A stretch of DNA of 35,312 bases from Actinomycetota bacterium (GTDB taxonomy: Bacteria; Actinomycetota; Actinomycetes; Propionibacteriales; Propionibacteriaceae), in assembly GCA_020161755.1 (NCBI GenBank), contig JAIUOS010000036.1, positions 1 through 35,312 on the forward strand. The letters run 5' to 3'. The position numbers and the translations under genes were made by a program. Under the pieces are notes generated by a model. That model had not been told where the DNA came from and searched no databases. It was given only the letters and a program-made list of their open reading frames with translations. This document shows, one piece after another, positions 7,475 to 15,928 of the stretch. How positions within the stretch are numbered: position 1 is the stretch's first letter; each line of letters begins with the position of its first letter.

Positions 7475-7762
7475 ATGGGTTTCCTGGATTGGATCGGGAA
7501 CTACGCGACCCAGGCGGACAGCACGTTCAAGACGGTGCTCGTCATCTTCGCGGGGATCATGGCCTTCGTGTTCAGCGCGCAGGCGAAGTTCGCGATGTCA
7601 CGAGTCATCATCAGCATCATCGTTATGGCGGTCCTGATTGGAGGCATCTTGACGATGCCGCTGTGGGCCAAGCGGGCGGAGGCGGACTTCAAGTCGTCGC
7701 CGGCCATCGTGGTCACTATCGATCCCCACACCGCCTCAGCGAAGGCCGCCGCGGCGGCCTGA
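7475..7762 (+). CDS. Small two-helix membrane protein, pilin- or TcpD-like
   Basis: 95 residues with two hydrophobic segments (about 22-37, TVLVIFAGIMAFVFSA; and about 45-62, ISIIVMAVLIGGILTM) and an alanine-rich tail. Small two-helix proteins at this place, between TcpC and TcpE-like genes, occur in most Gram-positive transfer operons; VirB2-type pilins have a similar size and topology, but no cleavable leader is clear here. The ATG at 7475 follows AAGGAGAG seven bases upstream, and the longer frame starting at 7319 overlaps the TcpC gene and is rejected. Confidence 0.7.
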   Translation: MGFLDWIGNYATQADSTFKTVLVIFAGIMAFVFSAQAKFAMSRVIISIIVMAVLIGGILTMPLWAKRAEADFKSSPAIVVTIDPHTASAKAAAAA

Positions 7763-7766
7763 GACG

Positions 7767-8333
7767 GTGGAAGGTCGCGACGGCCGGGCTGCGAAGTGGT
7801 TTACCCAGGCCAGGAAGTTCCCTCAGCTGATCGGGCGCACACCCGATGGCACCAGGCTGTGGGGAGGCCCCTACACCGTCACTCAGCTGGTGCTGGGTGG
7901 TGTTGTCGTGCTGTTGCTGTGGAACACCACTTGGCTGTGGGCCCACTTCGGCTTGGTCGGCAACATCATCGTCGGGCTCGCCATCGTGTATGGGGCGATC
8001 TATGCGGCGGGCAAGTTGCCCTTCGGCATGCGCAACCCGGTCGTGATCGGTGCCGGCTGGGGTCGGGTGCTGGCTCGGCTTTGGTCGGCGCCGATCCCGG
8101 CCCAGATCCGACGACCACACCAGGCCTTCGGCCGCGACGTCCTCATGATCGCCCCCAGTACCGCCGCCGACCGCAGCCCGCACAAGCCTGAAGCTGCCCC
8201 TTCTACACCGCCGCACGTTGAGACGCCGGCCTCAGCCCCGCCGAGGCCTCCCGTGTCGTCGGCGGATCCGCCCAACACCCCCGCGACACTCACCGGCGTG
8301 CAGCAGCTGCTCGCGGCGGGCGCAAGGAGATAG
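7767..8333 (+). CDS. TcpE/PrgI-like membrane protein of the conjugation apparatus
   Basis: 188 residues. The core at about 25-120 has two close membrane helices (LVLGGVVVLLLWNTTWLW and NIIVGLAIVYGAIYAAGKLP), followed by an amphipathic part with the NPVVIGAGWGRVLARLW motif and a Pro/Ala tail. This layout, with its position directly before the VirB4-type ATPase gene, matches the TcpE family. The GTG start at 7767 is four bases after the upstream stop. A four-base gap also separates its own stop from the ATPase start, so the genes are co-translated. Confidence 0.7.
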   Translation: MEGRDGRAAKWFTQARKFPQLIGRTPDGTRLWGGPYTVTQLVLGGVVVLLLWNTTWLWAHFGLVGNIIVGLAIVYGAIYAAGKLPFGMRNPVVIGAGWGRVLARLWSAPIPAQIRRPHQAFGRDVLMIAPSTAADRSPHKPEAAPSTPPHVETPASAPPRPPVSSADPPNTPATLTGVQQLLAAGARR

Positions 8334-8337
8334 CAGT

Positions 8338-10884
8338 ATGCCCATCCCCACGATCGCCATGGTCAACAACCTCCGCTTCACCGACTCCGGCACCGTCTGG
8401 GCGGACTACCTGGTCCGCGGCATCAGCTACGGGCTGCGGCCAGAGAAGGAGAAACGAGCGGTCCGCCAGCTGCATCAGGCCCTCGTCCGTGCCTTGGGTG
8501 GAGAATCGCTCCTGCTCGGCCTCGCCTCGATCGCCGACCCACAACAGCTGGTCGCCAAGATGCTGGAGGGCCTGGACCCCGAGACCTGCCCCGACTGGGT
8601 GGCGGAATGCCAGGCCACCCTGTCCAGCCTCGAGCAGATTCATCCCGGGCAGCGGATCTTCTGGCTCTCCGTCCCACTCGCGAACACCACACCGCTCGCG
8701 GCCGCCGCCACCTACACCCGGACCGCGACGTGGCGGCTGAAGAGCCGGCTCGGCATGCCAAGGCAGGCGCCCACAGCGAAGCTGGTTGCCGAGCTCACCA
8801 CGATCGCGGCCAAGACCGTCGAATCGGTTCCGGCGAGCTTCCGGATTCAGCCGGCGACCCCAGCCCAGATGGTGTGGCTGCACCAGCACATGCTCGATCG
8901 CGGCCTGTTCCAGGACTGGAACCTGCCGGGCCCCAGCAACGACCAGGTCACGGTGGCGGTCGCAACGTCCAAGACCGGAACCGCGATGGTCGAGCCGTTC
9001 CTGGATGAGGGCGGACAGACCGATCTGAACAAGACCGAGCGGCTGACCGTGAACCCGTTCACACGCCGCTTCCTCAAGGTCCAGGACCCCTCCACAGGAG
9101 TCGACGAAGCGTCCTACCAGTCGCTGCTTGTGATCAGCGATGTGCCCGACAACGGGATCCCGTTCCCCGGCGGGGAGTTGATCGGCCGGATCGACGAGTG
9201 CGGAATCGCGGTCGACTGGGCCATGCGGCTACACGTCCGCTCAGCCCAGGACGTAATGGTCGAGAACAAGCGTGCCCTCGCCGCCCTGAACGAGCAGATG
9301 CTGCAGCGCGACGGCGAGATGAGCCACGCAGTGTCCGCGCTGGACCGCTACGCCGAGCTGCAGTCCGAGTACGCGTCGATCTTCGAATCCGACAAGCTTG
9401 AGGTCGAGGCCCAGGCCACCATGATTCTGTGCTGCGCCGGCCCGGACGCCGAGACTGCCAGCGTCCAGTCCAAGGCGCTCGCCGGCTGGATCTCGGAATG
9501 GGGCTACCGTGCCGTCGCCCCTCTGGGACACCAGGAGACCATGTGGTGGGCGATGGTGCCCGGCCACGCCGCAGACCAGTTCGTGCGCGAGTACGCCCAG
9601 ATCACCACCAGCACCGACCTCGCCGCGTTATGCCCCCTCGCCACCGTCGAGATCGGCGACGCCAAGGGATCGATTCTGGCGATCAACATCGGCCACGGCC
9701 CGATGCTCGCCGACGGCGTCACCTGTGGGCCGTCTTCGGTCGTCTACCACGACCCAGACGGCGCCACCGACCGCAACGAGTCAGGCTCGATCGCGGTCAG
9801 CGGCGACCTCGGCTCCGGCAAGAGCTTCACCCTGAAGACCGTCGCCGGCGACGTCCTCGATCGCGGGGGACGGATCATCGTCCCGGACCGGACGGAGATG
9901 GGGGAGTGGGCCCAGTGGGCCAGGAGCATCACCCAGGCCAAGATCGTCGACGTCGTCAACCCCGACCTGTCACTCGACCCGCTCCGGCTGTTCGGCATCG
10001 GTGTCGGCTCACGCATGGCTTTGAGCTTCCTCACCCCGCTCCTCAACTTCGCACCCACCAGCGACCAAGGAGTCCTCCTCGCCGACGTTCTCGACCCCAC
10101 CTACCTCACCGCGCACCAGCTCGACTCCATGGGCGACCTCGTCTCCCACCTCGCCGGCGACTGCGAACTTGAGGGAGCTCGCGATGTCGCCCGCAAGATC
10201 AACGTGTACGCCCGCCAGGGTCTGTGCCGGGTGATCTTCGACGCCACCTTGCCGGCGATCGCCCTGAGCGACCGAGCCGTCATCATCCTCACCCACTCCC
10301 TTGAACTCCCCACCAACGAGGAGCTCGTCACCGAGCACCTGTTCGCCCAGCTGAGCGTGGAGAAGATCTTCGGCCGCGCCCTGTATGCGTTCATCGCAGC
10401 CCTCGCCGAACGGGTCTGCTTCGAGGATCCCGACACCCTGGCCGCGTTCGTCGTCGACGAGGCCCACTTCATCACCAGCTCCAGCGAGGGCGTACGAGTC
10501 GTCACCCGGTTCGTGCGTGATGGCAGAAAGCACCGCGCAATCATCGCCCTCGGCTCCCAAGACGCGATCGAGGACTTCCCCTCGGATGTGCTGCGCGGTC
10601 TGATCCCCACACGCATCCTGATGAGGCACACCGACAAGACCCTGGCACGCCGAGGATTGCAGTGGCTCGGGCAGGATCCTGACGACGAGATGCTCGTCGA
10701 CCTGGTGACCAAGGACCTCAGCCCGAAGATCGGCGACTCCGTGCCGAACTGGCGGCGAGGCGAGGGCCTCATGAGAGACGCCGCCGGCAACATCGGCCGG
10801 GTTAAGGTCATGGGCCCGGCGCTCGCGGCCCGCAACCAGGCAGCCCGCACCGGCGGCAAACGCGACCTGGTCGAGGCACGATGA
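8338..10884 (+). CDS. VirB4/TcpF-type conjugation ATPase
   Basis: 848 residues. The N-terminal half (about 1-430) is the less conserved VirB4/TraC-like region; the C-terminal half is a RecA-type ATPase with Walker A GDLGSGKS (489-496) and Walker B AFVVDEAH (703-710, D707/E708), followed by the GSQDAIEDF motif that acts as a sensor in this family. It powers assembly of the transfer channel at the membrane. The start is set at ATG 8338, after AAGGAGA and just past the stop of the TcpE-like gene; the longer frame from 8218 overlaps that gene. The stop overlaps the start of the VirB6-like gene (ATGA). Confidence 0.88.
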   Translation: MPIPTIAMVNNLRFTDSGTVWADYLVRGISYGLRPEKEKRAVRQLHQALVRALGGESLLLGLASIADPQQLVAKMLEGLDPETCPDWVAECQATLSSLEQIHPGQRIFWLSVPLANTTPLAAAATYTRTATWRLKSRLGMPRQAPTAKLVAELTTIAAKTVESVPASFRIQPATPAQMVWLHQHMLDRGLFQDWNLPGPSNDQVTVAVATSKTGTAMVEPFLDEGGQTDLNKTERLTVNPFTRRFLKVQDPSTGVDEASYQSLLVISDVPDNGIPFPGGELIGRIDECGIAVDWAMRLHVRSAQDVMVENKRALAALNEQMLQRDGEMSHAVSALDRYAELQSEYASIFESDKLEVEAQATMILCCAGPDAETASVQSKALAGWISEWGYRAVAPLGHQETMWWAMVPGHAADQFVREYAQITTSTDLAALCPLATVEIGDAKGSILAINIGHGPMLADGVTCGPSSVVYHDPDGATDRNESGSIAVSGDLGSGKSFTLKTVAGDVLDRGGRIIVPDRTEMGEWAQWARSITQAKIVDVVNPDLSLDPLRLFGIGVGSRMALSFLTPLLNFAPTSDQGVLLADVLDPTYLTAHQLDSMGDLVSHLAGDCELEGARDVARKINVYARQGLCRVIFDATLPAIALSDRAVIILTHSLELPTNEELVTEHLFAQLSVEKIFGRALYAFIAALAERVCFEDPDTLAAFVVDEAHFITSSSEGVRVVTRFVRDGRKHRAIIALGSQDAIEDFPSDVLRGLIPTRILMRHTDKTLARRGLQWLGQDPDDEMLVDLVTKDLSPKIGDSVPNWRRGEGLMRDAAGNIGRVKVMGPALAARNQAARTGGKRDLVEAR

Positions 10885-12917
10885 GCCTGCGCCGCCGCCT
10901 TCCGCTCATCACGGTTCTCACCCTGGCTCTGATGAGCATCCTGGCCACGCCCGCGTTCGCCGACCCGATCGGGGACGCGATCAAAGGCGCGGTCTTTGGC
11001 CAGGCGAACCCGATGCTGTCGTTCATCCAGCTCACCGATTCCCACGGAATCAACGTGTGGCAGTACGAACTGTCCATCGACCGCGGTAACGCCATCACCG
11101 CGACCGACAAGTGGTTCTGGGCCAAACCCATCGACTCGGCTTGGCAGTTCTACCGCGACGGAGTCCTCACCGCGATCTGGCTCCTCCACTGGATCCTCGA
11201 CTTCGGCTGGATCGCCCCCATCGGCGACGCCGCGATGACGGTCAGCGACTCACTCCACAACGTCGTCAGCCAGATGGGCCTCGCCGCGCTGTTCCTCACC
11301 TTCGCCGGGACAGTCGCAGCGTTCTACATCGTGCGCGGCAAGATCGCCACCGGTGTCTGGGAGTTCCTGATGGCCATCGTGATCATGGCCGGGCTGACGA
11401 CGTTCCTGGCCAACCCTGCCCGCATGATCTTGAATCCCAGCGACGGGCTGGTTTACAAGGCCCGCGATGCATCAATGAGCGTGGTTGCGGCTATCGCCGA
11501 GACTCCCGACCTGAAAGGCAGCGACCAGACCGACGCGATCACCTCCGACCTCATCCAGACCTTCATCCGGCAACCGCTGGAGATGGTCAACTTCGGGATC
11601 GTCATCGACGGCACCTCGTGCGAGAGCAGCTACGACGAAGCACTCAAGTCCGGCCCGCACGCCTGGGACAGCACGATCCGCGACAAGGTCAACGAGTGCG
11701 CCTCGAAACTCGGCGACTACGCAGGCAGCCCCACCCCGTCGATGTTCGGCACCGTGATCTTCCTCTACCCCGCAGTCCTGATCGTCCTCGTCCTCGCTAT
11801 CGTCATCGGCGGCGCGGTGCTGCTGGCCGGCATCCGGGCCTGTTACCAGGCGGTCAAGGCCTCGGTCACCACGATCATCGGGGTACTCCCAGGCGCCGGC
11901 CGTCGCCCGTTCCTGGGCACGATCGCCGACTTCCTGATCGCGATCAGCGTGTTCGTGTTCTCCTACCTCTTCCTGGCCATCTTCCTGAAGGTGATCCAGC
12001 TGGTTCTCGGCGGCAGCGGCACTATGTCCGCGCCGCAGCGGATCTTCCTCACCGACATCCTGCTCGTGGCCGGTCTGGTGATCTACATGCTCAACAAGAA
12101 GCGCATCCAGCAGTCGGCGAACCACCTCAAGGAGATGCTTGCGAAGCGGCCCGGTGGATCCTCCGGCCACCGGCAGGCGCCGACCCGGTTGAACACGGCC
12201 GCGGCCATCTCGGCCGGCGCGAACGTCGCCCACCTGGTCCGCTCCGTGGCCCGCAGCCGCGTAGGGGCGGCCACCGGCGCGGCTGCGGGCAGTGTTCCCA
12301 CAGGGCTGGTCGGCAGCATCGGAGGCGGTGCCCCGTTCAACGGGTTCGTCGGCGGCAGCGGTGGAGGACCGGGCGGCGCCGGCGGCCGCGCATGGCAGAC
12401 CTACCCGAAGGGGCCCTCCGGCTCGGGTGGTGGCGGGATCCCGGCCGTGACCGGCAGGGTTCTCACCGGCGCGGCCCAGATGGGTCTGTCCTACGTCACA
12501 GGAGGGGCATCTACCGCGGCCCTGACCGCCTACCGGGTGGTCAAGCCGCGGCCGGCGCTACCGCCAGGACCCACCTCACAGAACCCGTCAGTCCGCCGAG
12601 CCGGGCCGGCCCCGGTCGGGCCGGGCAAGAAACAACTGGCGCTTCCCCCCGGACCATCGGCGTCCTCGCCCATCGTGCGGCGCCCCGGTCCTCGAGGCCC
12701 CGCGGCGCCACCAGTAGCGACCAGCGAGGTGACCGTCCGCCGGCCCGGGCAGCCCGCAGCGGCCAGCGAGACGCCAGCGTGGCGCCGGACCGCCGAGCGG
12801 CCAGAACGCCCCGAGGGGTGGCCGGTACGCAAGGCCGCCGAACGACCGCAGCAGCCTCGCCCCACTCAGACGAACCCGACCTACATCCGACGTCCGCAAG
12901 GCAGGAGAGGACAGTAG
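10881..12917 (+). CDS. VirB6/TrbL-type polytopic channel protein
   Basis: 678 residues. A signal peptide (cleavage likely after residue 27, AFA before DP) is followed by about 60 extracytoplasmic residues and six probable membrane helices (near 95-115, 133-152, 160-178, 293-318, 347-369 and 388-403). The loop between helices 3 and 4 carries two cysteines (CESSY, NECASKL) that may pair outside. Residues 415-678 form a Gly/Ala/Pro-rich, basic cytoplasmic tail with repeated PPGP and VRRPGP words. This is the layout of TcpH and VirB6-type proteins, which form the inner-membrane pore. Tail length varies widely in the family. Confidence 0.82.
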   Translation: MSLRRRLPLITVLTLALMSILATPAFADPIGDAIKGAVFGQANPMLSFIQLTDSHGINVWQYELSIDRGNAITATDKWFWAKPIDSAWQFYRDGVLTAIWLLHWILDFGWIAPIGDAAMTVSDSLHNVVSQMGLAALFLTFAGTVAAFYIVRGKIATGVWEFLMAIVIMAGLTTFLANPARMILNPSDGLVYKARDASMSVVAAIAETPDLKGSDQTDAITSDLIQTFIRQPLEMVNFGIVIDGTSCESSYDEALKSGPHAWDSTIRDKVNECASKLGDYAGSPTPSMFGTVIFLYPAVLIVLVLAIVIGGAVLLAGIRACYQAVKASVTTIIGVLPGAGRRPFLGTIADFLIAISVFVFSYLFLAIFLKVIQLVLGGSGTMSAPQRIFLTDILLVAGLVIYMLNKKRIQQSANHLKEMLAKRPGGSSGHRQAPTRLNTAAAISAGANVAHLVRSVARSRVGAATGAAAGSVPTGLVGSIGGGAPFNGFVGGSGGGPGGAGGRAWQTYPKGPSGSGGGGIPAVTGRVLTGAAQMGLSYVTGGASTAALTAYRVVKPRPALPPGPTSQNPSVRRAGPAPVGPGKKQLALPPGPSASSPIVRRPGPRGPAAPPVATSEVTVRRPGQPAAASETPAWRRTAERPERPEGWPVRKAAERPQQPRPTQTNPTYIRRPQGRRGQ

Positions 12918-13481
12918 ATGAACCGACGAAGTATCGCCGTGGTGGCTGGTGGCCTGCTGATCGCAGGCTGGTGGATCTTCGGACGGCAATCCCCGCCCGC
13001 CACCGAAACCGTCGCCAGCAGCCCTTCACCCGTCGCCTCGCAAGCGAGCCAGCCCACGTCCGTCGCCACCGCGGCGTCTTCCGCTGCCACAGCCACGACA
13101 TCCGCCGCGGAGACCGCAACCGCCACAGCCCCCCGAACTTCGGCCCGAGAACAGCAGCAGTTGGAGGCCTTTGCTGGAAGGTTCATGAGGACGTTCGCAC
13201 GTCCCACGGGCAAGCTCGACCCGCACACCTGGTGGAAGCGGGTGGCGGCGATGCTGACCGACGACGCTGTCGATGACTATTTGGGCACCGATCCGTCCAT
13301 GGTGCCGTTCACGAAGGTCACCGGTCCGGCAGCTCTCCTCGCCAGCACGGACGAGAGCGACGGCTTCTGGCTGCAGAAGGTAGCCGTCCCGACCGACGCC
13401 GGCACCTACCAGGTGCTCGTCCAGCGCGTCACACCAGGCCTGTCCGACCGGCTCCTGGTCGTCGAGCTCGTCGAGCCCTGA
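12918..13481 (+). CDS. Membrane-anchored NTF2-like protein of the transfer operon
   Basis: 187 residues. An N-terminal membrane anchor (about 5-22, IAVVAGGLLIAGWWIFG) leads into a Ser/Thr/Ala linker (about 28-75) and a small C-terminal domain (about 78-187; QLEAFAGRFMRTFARPTG, WWKRVAAMLTDDAVDDYLGTDP, VLVQRV, LLVVELVEP) with the order of helices and strands of an NTF2-like or VirB8-like unit. It could be a second TcpC-like scaffold part. The start codon directly follows the upstream stop, with GGAGAGGA as ribosome site. Confidence 0.7.
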   Translation: MNRRSIAVVAGGLLIAGWWIFGRQSPPATETVASSPSPVASQASQPTSVATAASSAATATTSAAETATATAPRTSAREQQQLEAFAGRFMRTFARPTGKLDPHTWWKRVAAMLTDDAVDDYLGTDPSMVPFTKVTGPAALLASTDESDGFWLQKVAVPTDAGTYQVLVQRVTPGLSDRLLVVELVEP

Positions 13482-13498
13482 CCCCACAGGCTCAACTC

Positions 13499-15541
13499 GT
13501 GGACAACAAGACCAAGTACCTGGTCATCGCCCTGGCCGTGACTCTGGTTGTGGGGATCGCAGTGGTGCCTCTGATCGTGATCATGGCGACCGCGTCGCTG
13601 ATGGTTCCCTCCACCATCGACCGATGCCAAGCCACCTCGCTCGACCCCAATGGCGTCGGGATCGGCGGGGCCGGCTACACGGTGATGAGCTACAACATCA
13701 AGCACGCCAAAGCGAGCGCAAAGTCAGCCGGCATGTCCGCACACACCAGGGACTACAAGTGGTCCAACCGCGGCCCGGTGGTCGCGCAGTACATCGCCAA
13801 TGTCAACCCTGACCTACTCGGGTTGCAGGAAGTCTCGAAGGTCCCGGGCAGCGCGTCCCGGCAGCTCGAAGTGATCGAGTCAGCCAACCCCGGCTACACC
13901 TGGGTCTACTCCACAACCGCGGACCCGATCGGCTGGCGGGCCTCAGCATTCGCGCTGCTGGACAAGGGCCAGATCCGCCTCAACTACAAGGGCCGTGACG
14001 GTGCCACCCTGAACAGGTTCGCCAACTGGGTGAAGCTGAGGGCCACCAGCGACGGCTCGACTCTGTTCTTCGTCAACCTGCACGCGCAGTTCGCGCAGCT
14101 CAAGGCTCAGGCCAAGGCCCGCAGCGTCGGTTGGACGAGGCTGGTGAAGGGTCTGGCCAAACAGAACCCGGGCAACGGCGATCCCTCGATCATCGTGGGT
14201 GACTTCAACGCCCTCAACAACGAGATCCGAGCCGTGTTCCGCGACCACCTGGTCAAGCTCGGCGCCGCCGGGTTCGTCCAGTCCACCGATACCGCCACGA
14301 CAATCGCACCGATAAGCAGGGTCAACTCCTACAACGGCTGGGGAGACACCATCGGCGGCAAGTTCTACTACAAGGCCATCAACCGCTCGAGCGCAGGCAA
14401 CCACATCGACTACGTGTGGACGGGCGGGGAAGCCTCCGCAACAACCTGGCAGATCTACACCGGCCCCACCGCCACCTGGAAGACGATCAACGGCTCACAG
14501 GTACCGTTCACCGCCGCGGTCGCCTCCGACCACTGGCCCGTCATCGCCCACGTTGTCGTCGGCTCCAGCGCCAGCACCCTCTCCTACACCCAACCCTCCA
14601 CCGCCACCACGGGGTCAGTCGCCGGATGGAACTCCGCCCAGATGCAGATCGCCGCCCAGATCATCGCCGCAGGAAAGTCGATGGGGCTCGACACCTGGAC
14701 CCTCACCGTCGGCGTCATGACCGGCATGGGCGAGTCGAGCCTGCGAAACCTCGACTACGGCGACGCCGCCGGGCCCGACAGCAGGGGAGTGTTCCAGCAA
14801 CGTTCCGGCTGGGGACCCCTCGCCGACAGAATGGACCCCTACAAGGCATCACAGCTGTTCTTCAGGGCCTTGATCAAGGTGCCCGGCTACCACAGCCTCG
14901 CTCCTACCATCGCGGCACACCGGACCCAACGAAACGCCGACCCCTACCACTACGCGAAGTACTGGGACGACGCCGTGAAGGTCGTCGCGGCCATCACCAG
15001 CGACTCCAGCGCCCTCGCCCTGATCGGCGCGGCCGGCGACCAAGCCTGCGCCGGCCAGAGCTACACCGGCGGCACCGGAGCCTGGGCGGACGTCATCCAG
15101 TTCGCCCTCAGTCTGGTCGGCAGATACCCCTACTCATGGGGCGGCGGCGGCCTCAACGGACCCACCGAGGGCTTCGGGGAGGGCGCCGGCATCATCGGCT
15201 TCGACTGCTCCAGCTTCGTCCGCTACGTGGTCTACCAGAAGTCCGGCGCGATCCTGCCCAGAACCTCCCGCGACCAGGCCAAGTTCCTACAGGCTCGAGG
15301 GTTCGTGACTCGCACCAACAGCTACAGCCAACTGCAGGCCGGCGACATCCTGTTCTTCTCCCACGGTGACTCAGCCGGCTCGATCTACCATGTGGCGCTC
15401 GTGGTCGGGCCCGGCGAAATCGTCGAAGAACCCGGTCTGGGACGCTACGTCCAGCACAACAAGATCGCCAACCGGATGCCGGCCGACATCTGGGGCTACG
15501 CCCGATTCGACCTGGCGGCCCTCGCCGGCTCGGCCGCGTGA
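13499..15541 (+). CDS. Fusion: DNase I-like (EEP) nuclease, lytic transglycosylase-like and NlpC/P60 domains
   Basis: 680 residues. Membrane anchor at about 8-32; EEP (endonuclease/exonuclease/phosphatase) domain at about 60-352 with all hallmark residues: N66 (SYNIKH), E111 (GLQEV), H195 (VNLHA), D235 and N237 (GDFN), D304 (HIDYVW), D344/H345 (SDHWPV). A Ser/Thr linker leads to a lysozyme-like transglycosylase domain (about 376-500) with catalytic-type Glu in MGESSLRN (E412) and the GVFQQR motif. The end is an NlpC/P60 peptidase (about 527-670): C570 in FDCSSF, H631 in YHVAL. The last two domains are the usual VirB1/TcpG-type wall hydrolase that opens peptidoglycan for the transfer channel. 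The nuclease domain between anchor and hydrolases is not normally there and would face outward. EEP enzymes may cut DNA or hydrolyse phospholipids. Last gene of the mating-pore operon, GTG start. Confidence 0.88.
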   Translation: MDNKTKYLVIALAVTLVVGIAVVPLIVIMATASLMVPSTIDRCQATSLDPNGVGIGGAGYTVMSYNIKHAKASAKSAGMSAHTRDYKWSNRGPVVAQYIANVNPDLLGLQEVSKVPGSASRQLEVIESANPGYTWVYSTTADPIGWRASAFALLDKGQIRLNYKGRDGATLNRFANWVKLRATSDGSTLFFVNLHAQFAQLKAQAKARSVGWTRLVKGLAKQNPGNGDPSIIVGDFNALNNEIRAVFRDHLVKLGAAGFVQSTDTATTIAPISRVNSYNGWGDTIGGKFYYKAINRSSAGNHIDYVWTGGEASATTWQIYTGPTATWKTINGSQVPFTAAVASDHWPVIAHVVVGSSASTLSYTQPSTATTGSVAGWNSAQMQIAAQIIAAGKSMGLDTWTLTVGVMTGMGESSLRNLDYGDAAGPDSRGVFQQRSGWGPLADRMDPYKASQLFFRALIKVPGYHSLAPTIAAHRTQRNADPYHYAKYWDDAVKVVAAITSDSSALALIGAAGDQACAGQSYTGGTGAWADVIQFALSLVGRYPYSWGGGGLNGPTEGFGEGAGIIGFDCSSFVRYVVYQKSGAILPRTSRDQAKFLQARGFVTRTNSYSQLQAGDILFFSHGDSAGSIYHVALVVGPGEIVEEPGLGRYVQHNKIANRMPADIWGYARFDLAALAGSAA

Positions 15542-15550
15542 CGACGACGT

Positions 15551-15877
15551 CTACGGGGCGGCACGGAACGCCGCCAGGATCTCCTGGCTGATCCTGCCCC
15601 GCGGCGCGACCTGGTAGCCGTGCTGGGTCGCCCAAAGTCGCGCCCGGCGTCGCTCGTCCCGATCTGCGGCGGCGGCCGCGGCGGTGGGCCTGCCGACCGG
15701 TGTCGCCGCCTTGATGTAGGGCTCCAGCTGGGCGAGGAACTTGGCGGCCGCCTTCTTGCCCAAGTCGATCGTGTAGCTCTTGCCCTGCACCGAGAAACTG
15801 ACCTGGCGGTGGTCGCCCTCCGCCAGTGGTTCGCCGGTGAGGTCATCGACAACTACCGTGACGAGGTGTTTGGCCAT
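15551..15877 (-). CDS. lsr2: Lsr2 family nucleoid-associated protein
   Basis: 108 residues. The N-terminal oligomerisation strand pair is MAKHLVTVVVDDLTGEPL and VSFSVQGKSYTIDLGKK, and the C-terminal DNA-binding domain holds the RGR minor-groove hook (APRGRISQEILAAF). Lsr2 is the actinobacterial counterpart of H-NS and silences AT-rich foreign DNA. A copy on a mobile element probably keeps the element quiet in a new host or modulates host Lsr2. ATG 15877 follows GAGGAG. Convergent with the fusion hydrolase (9 bases apart) and 51 bases downstream of the GmrSD gene, with which it may share a transcript. Confidence 0.95.
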   Translation of the reverse strand: MAKHLVTVVVDDLTGEPLAEGDHRQVSFSVQGKSYTIDLGKKAAAKFLAQLEPYIKAATPVGRPTAAAAAADRDERRRARLWATQHGYQVAPRGRISQEILAAFRAAP

Positions 15878-15928
15878 GCTCTGATTCTCCTCAGGTCCGC
15901 CCAGCTACGTGCAGTGGCGAATCTAGCC

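Noticed and set aside
10101-11189. Minus-strand frame of 362 codons opposite the ATPase / VirB6 boundary
   Set aside because: Antisense to two well-supported genes; composition and lack of start signals mark it as a shadow.
11111-13276. Plus-strand frame of 721 codons over the VirB6-like gene
   Set aside because: It is a shifted shadow of the VirB6-like and NTF2-like genes; its translation is nearly all Arg, Gly, Pro and His, with no ribosome site.
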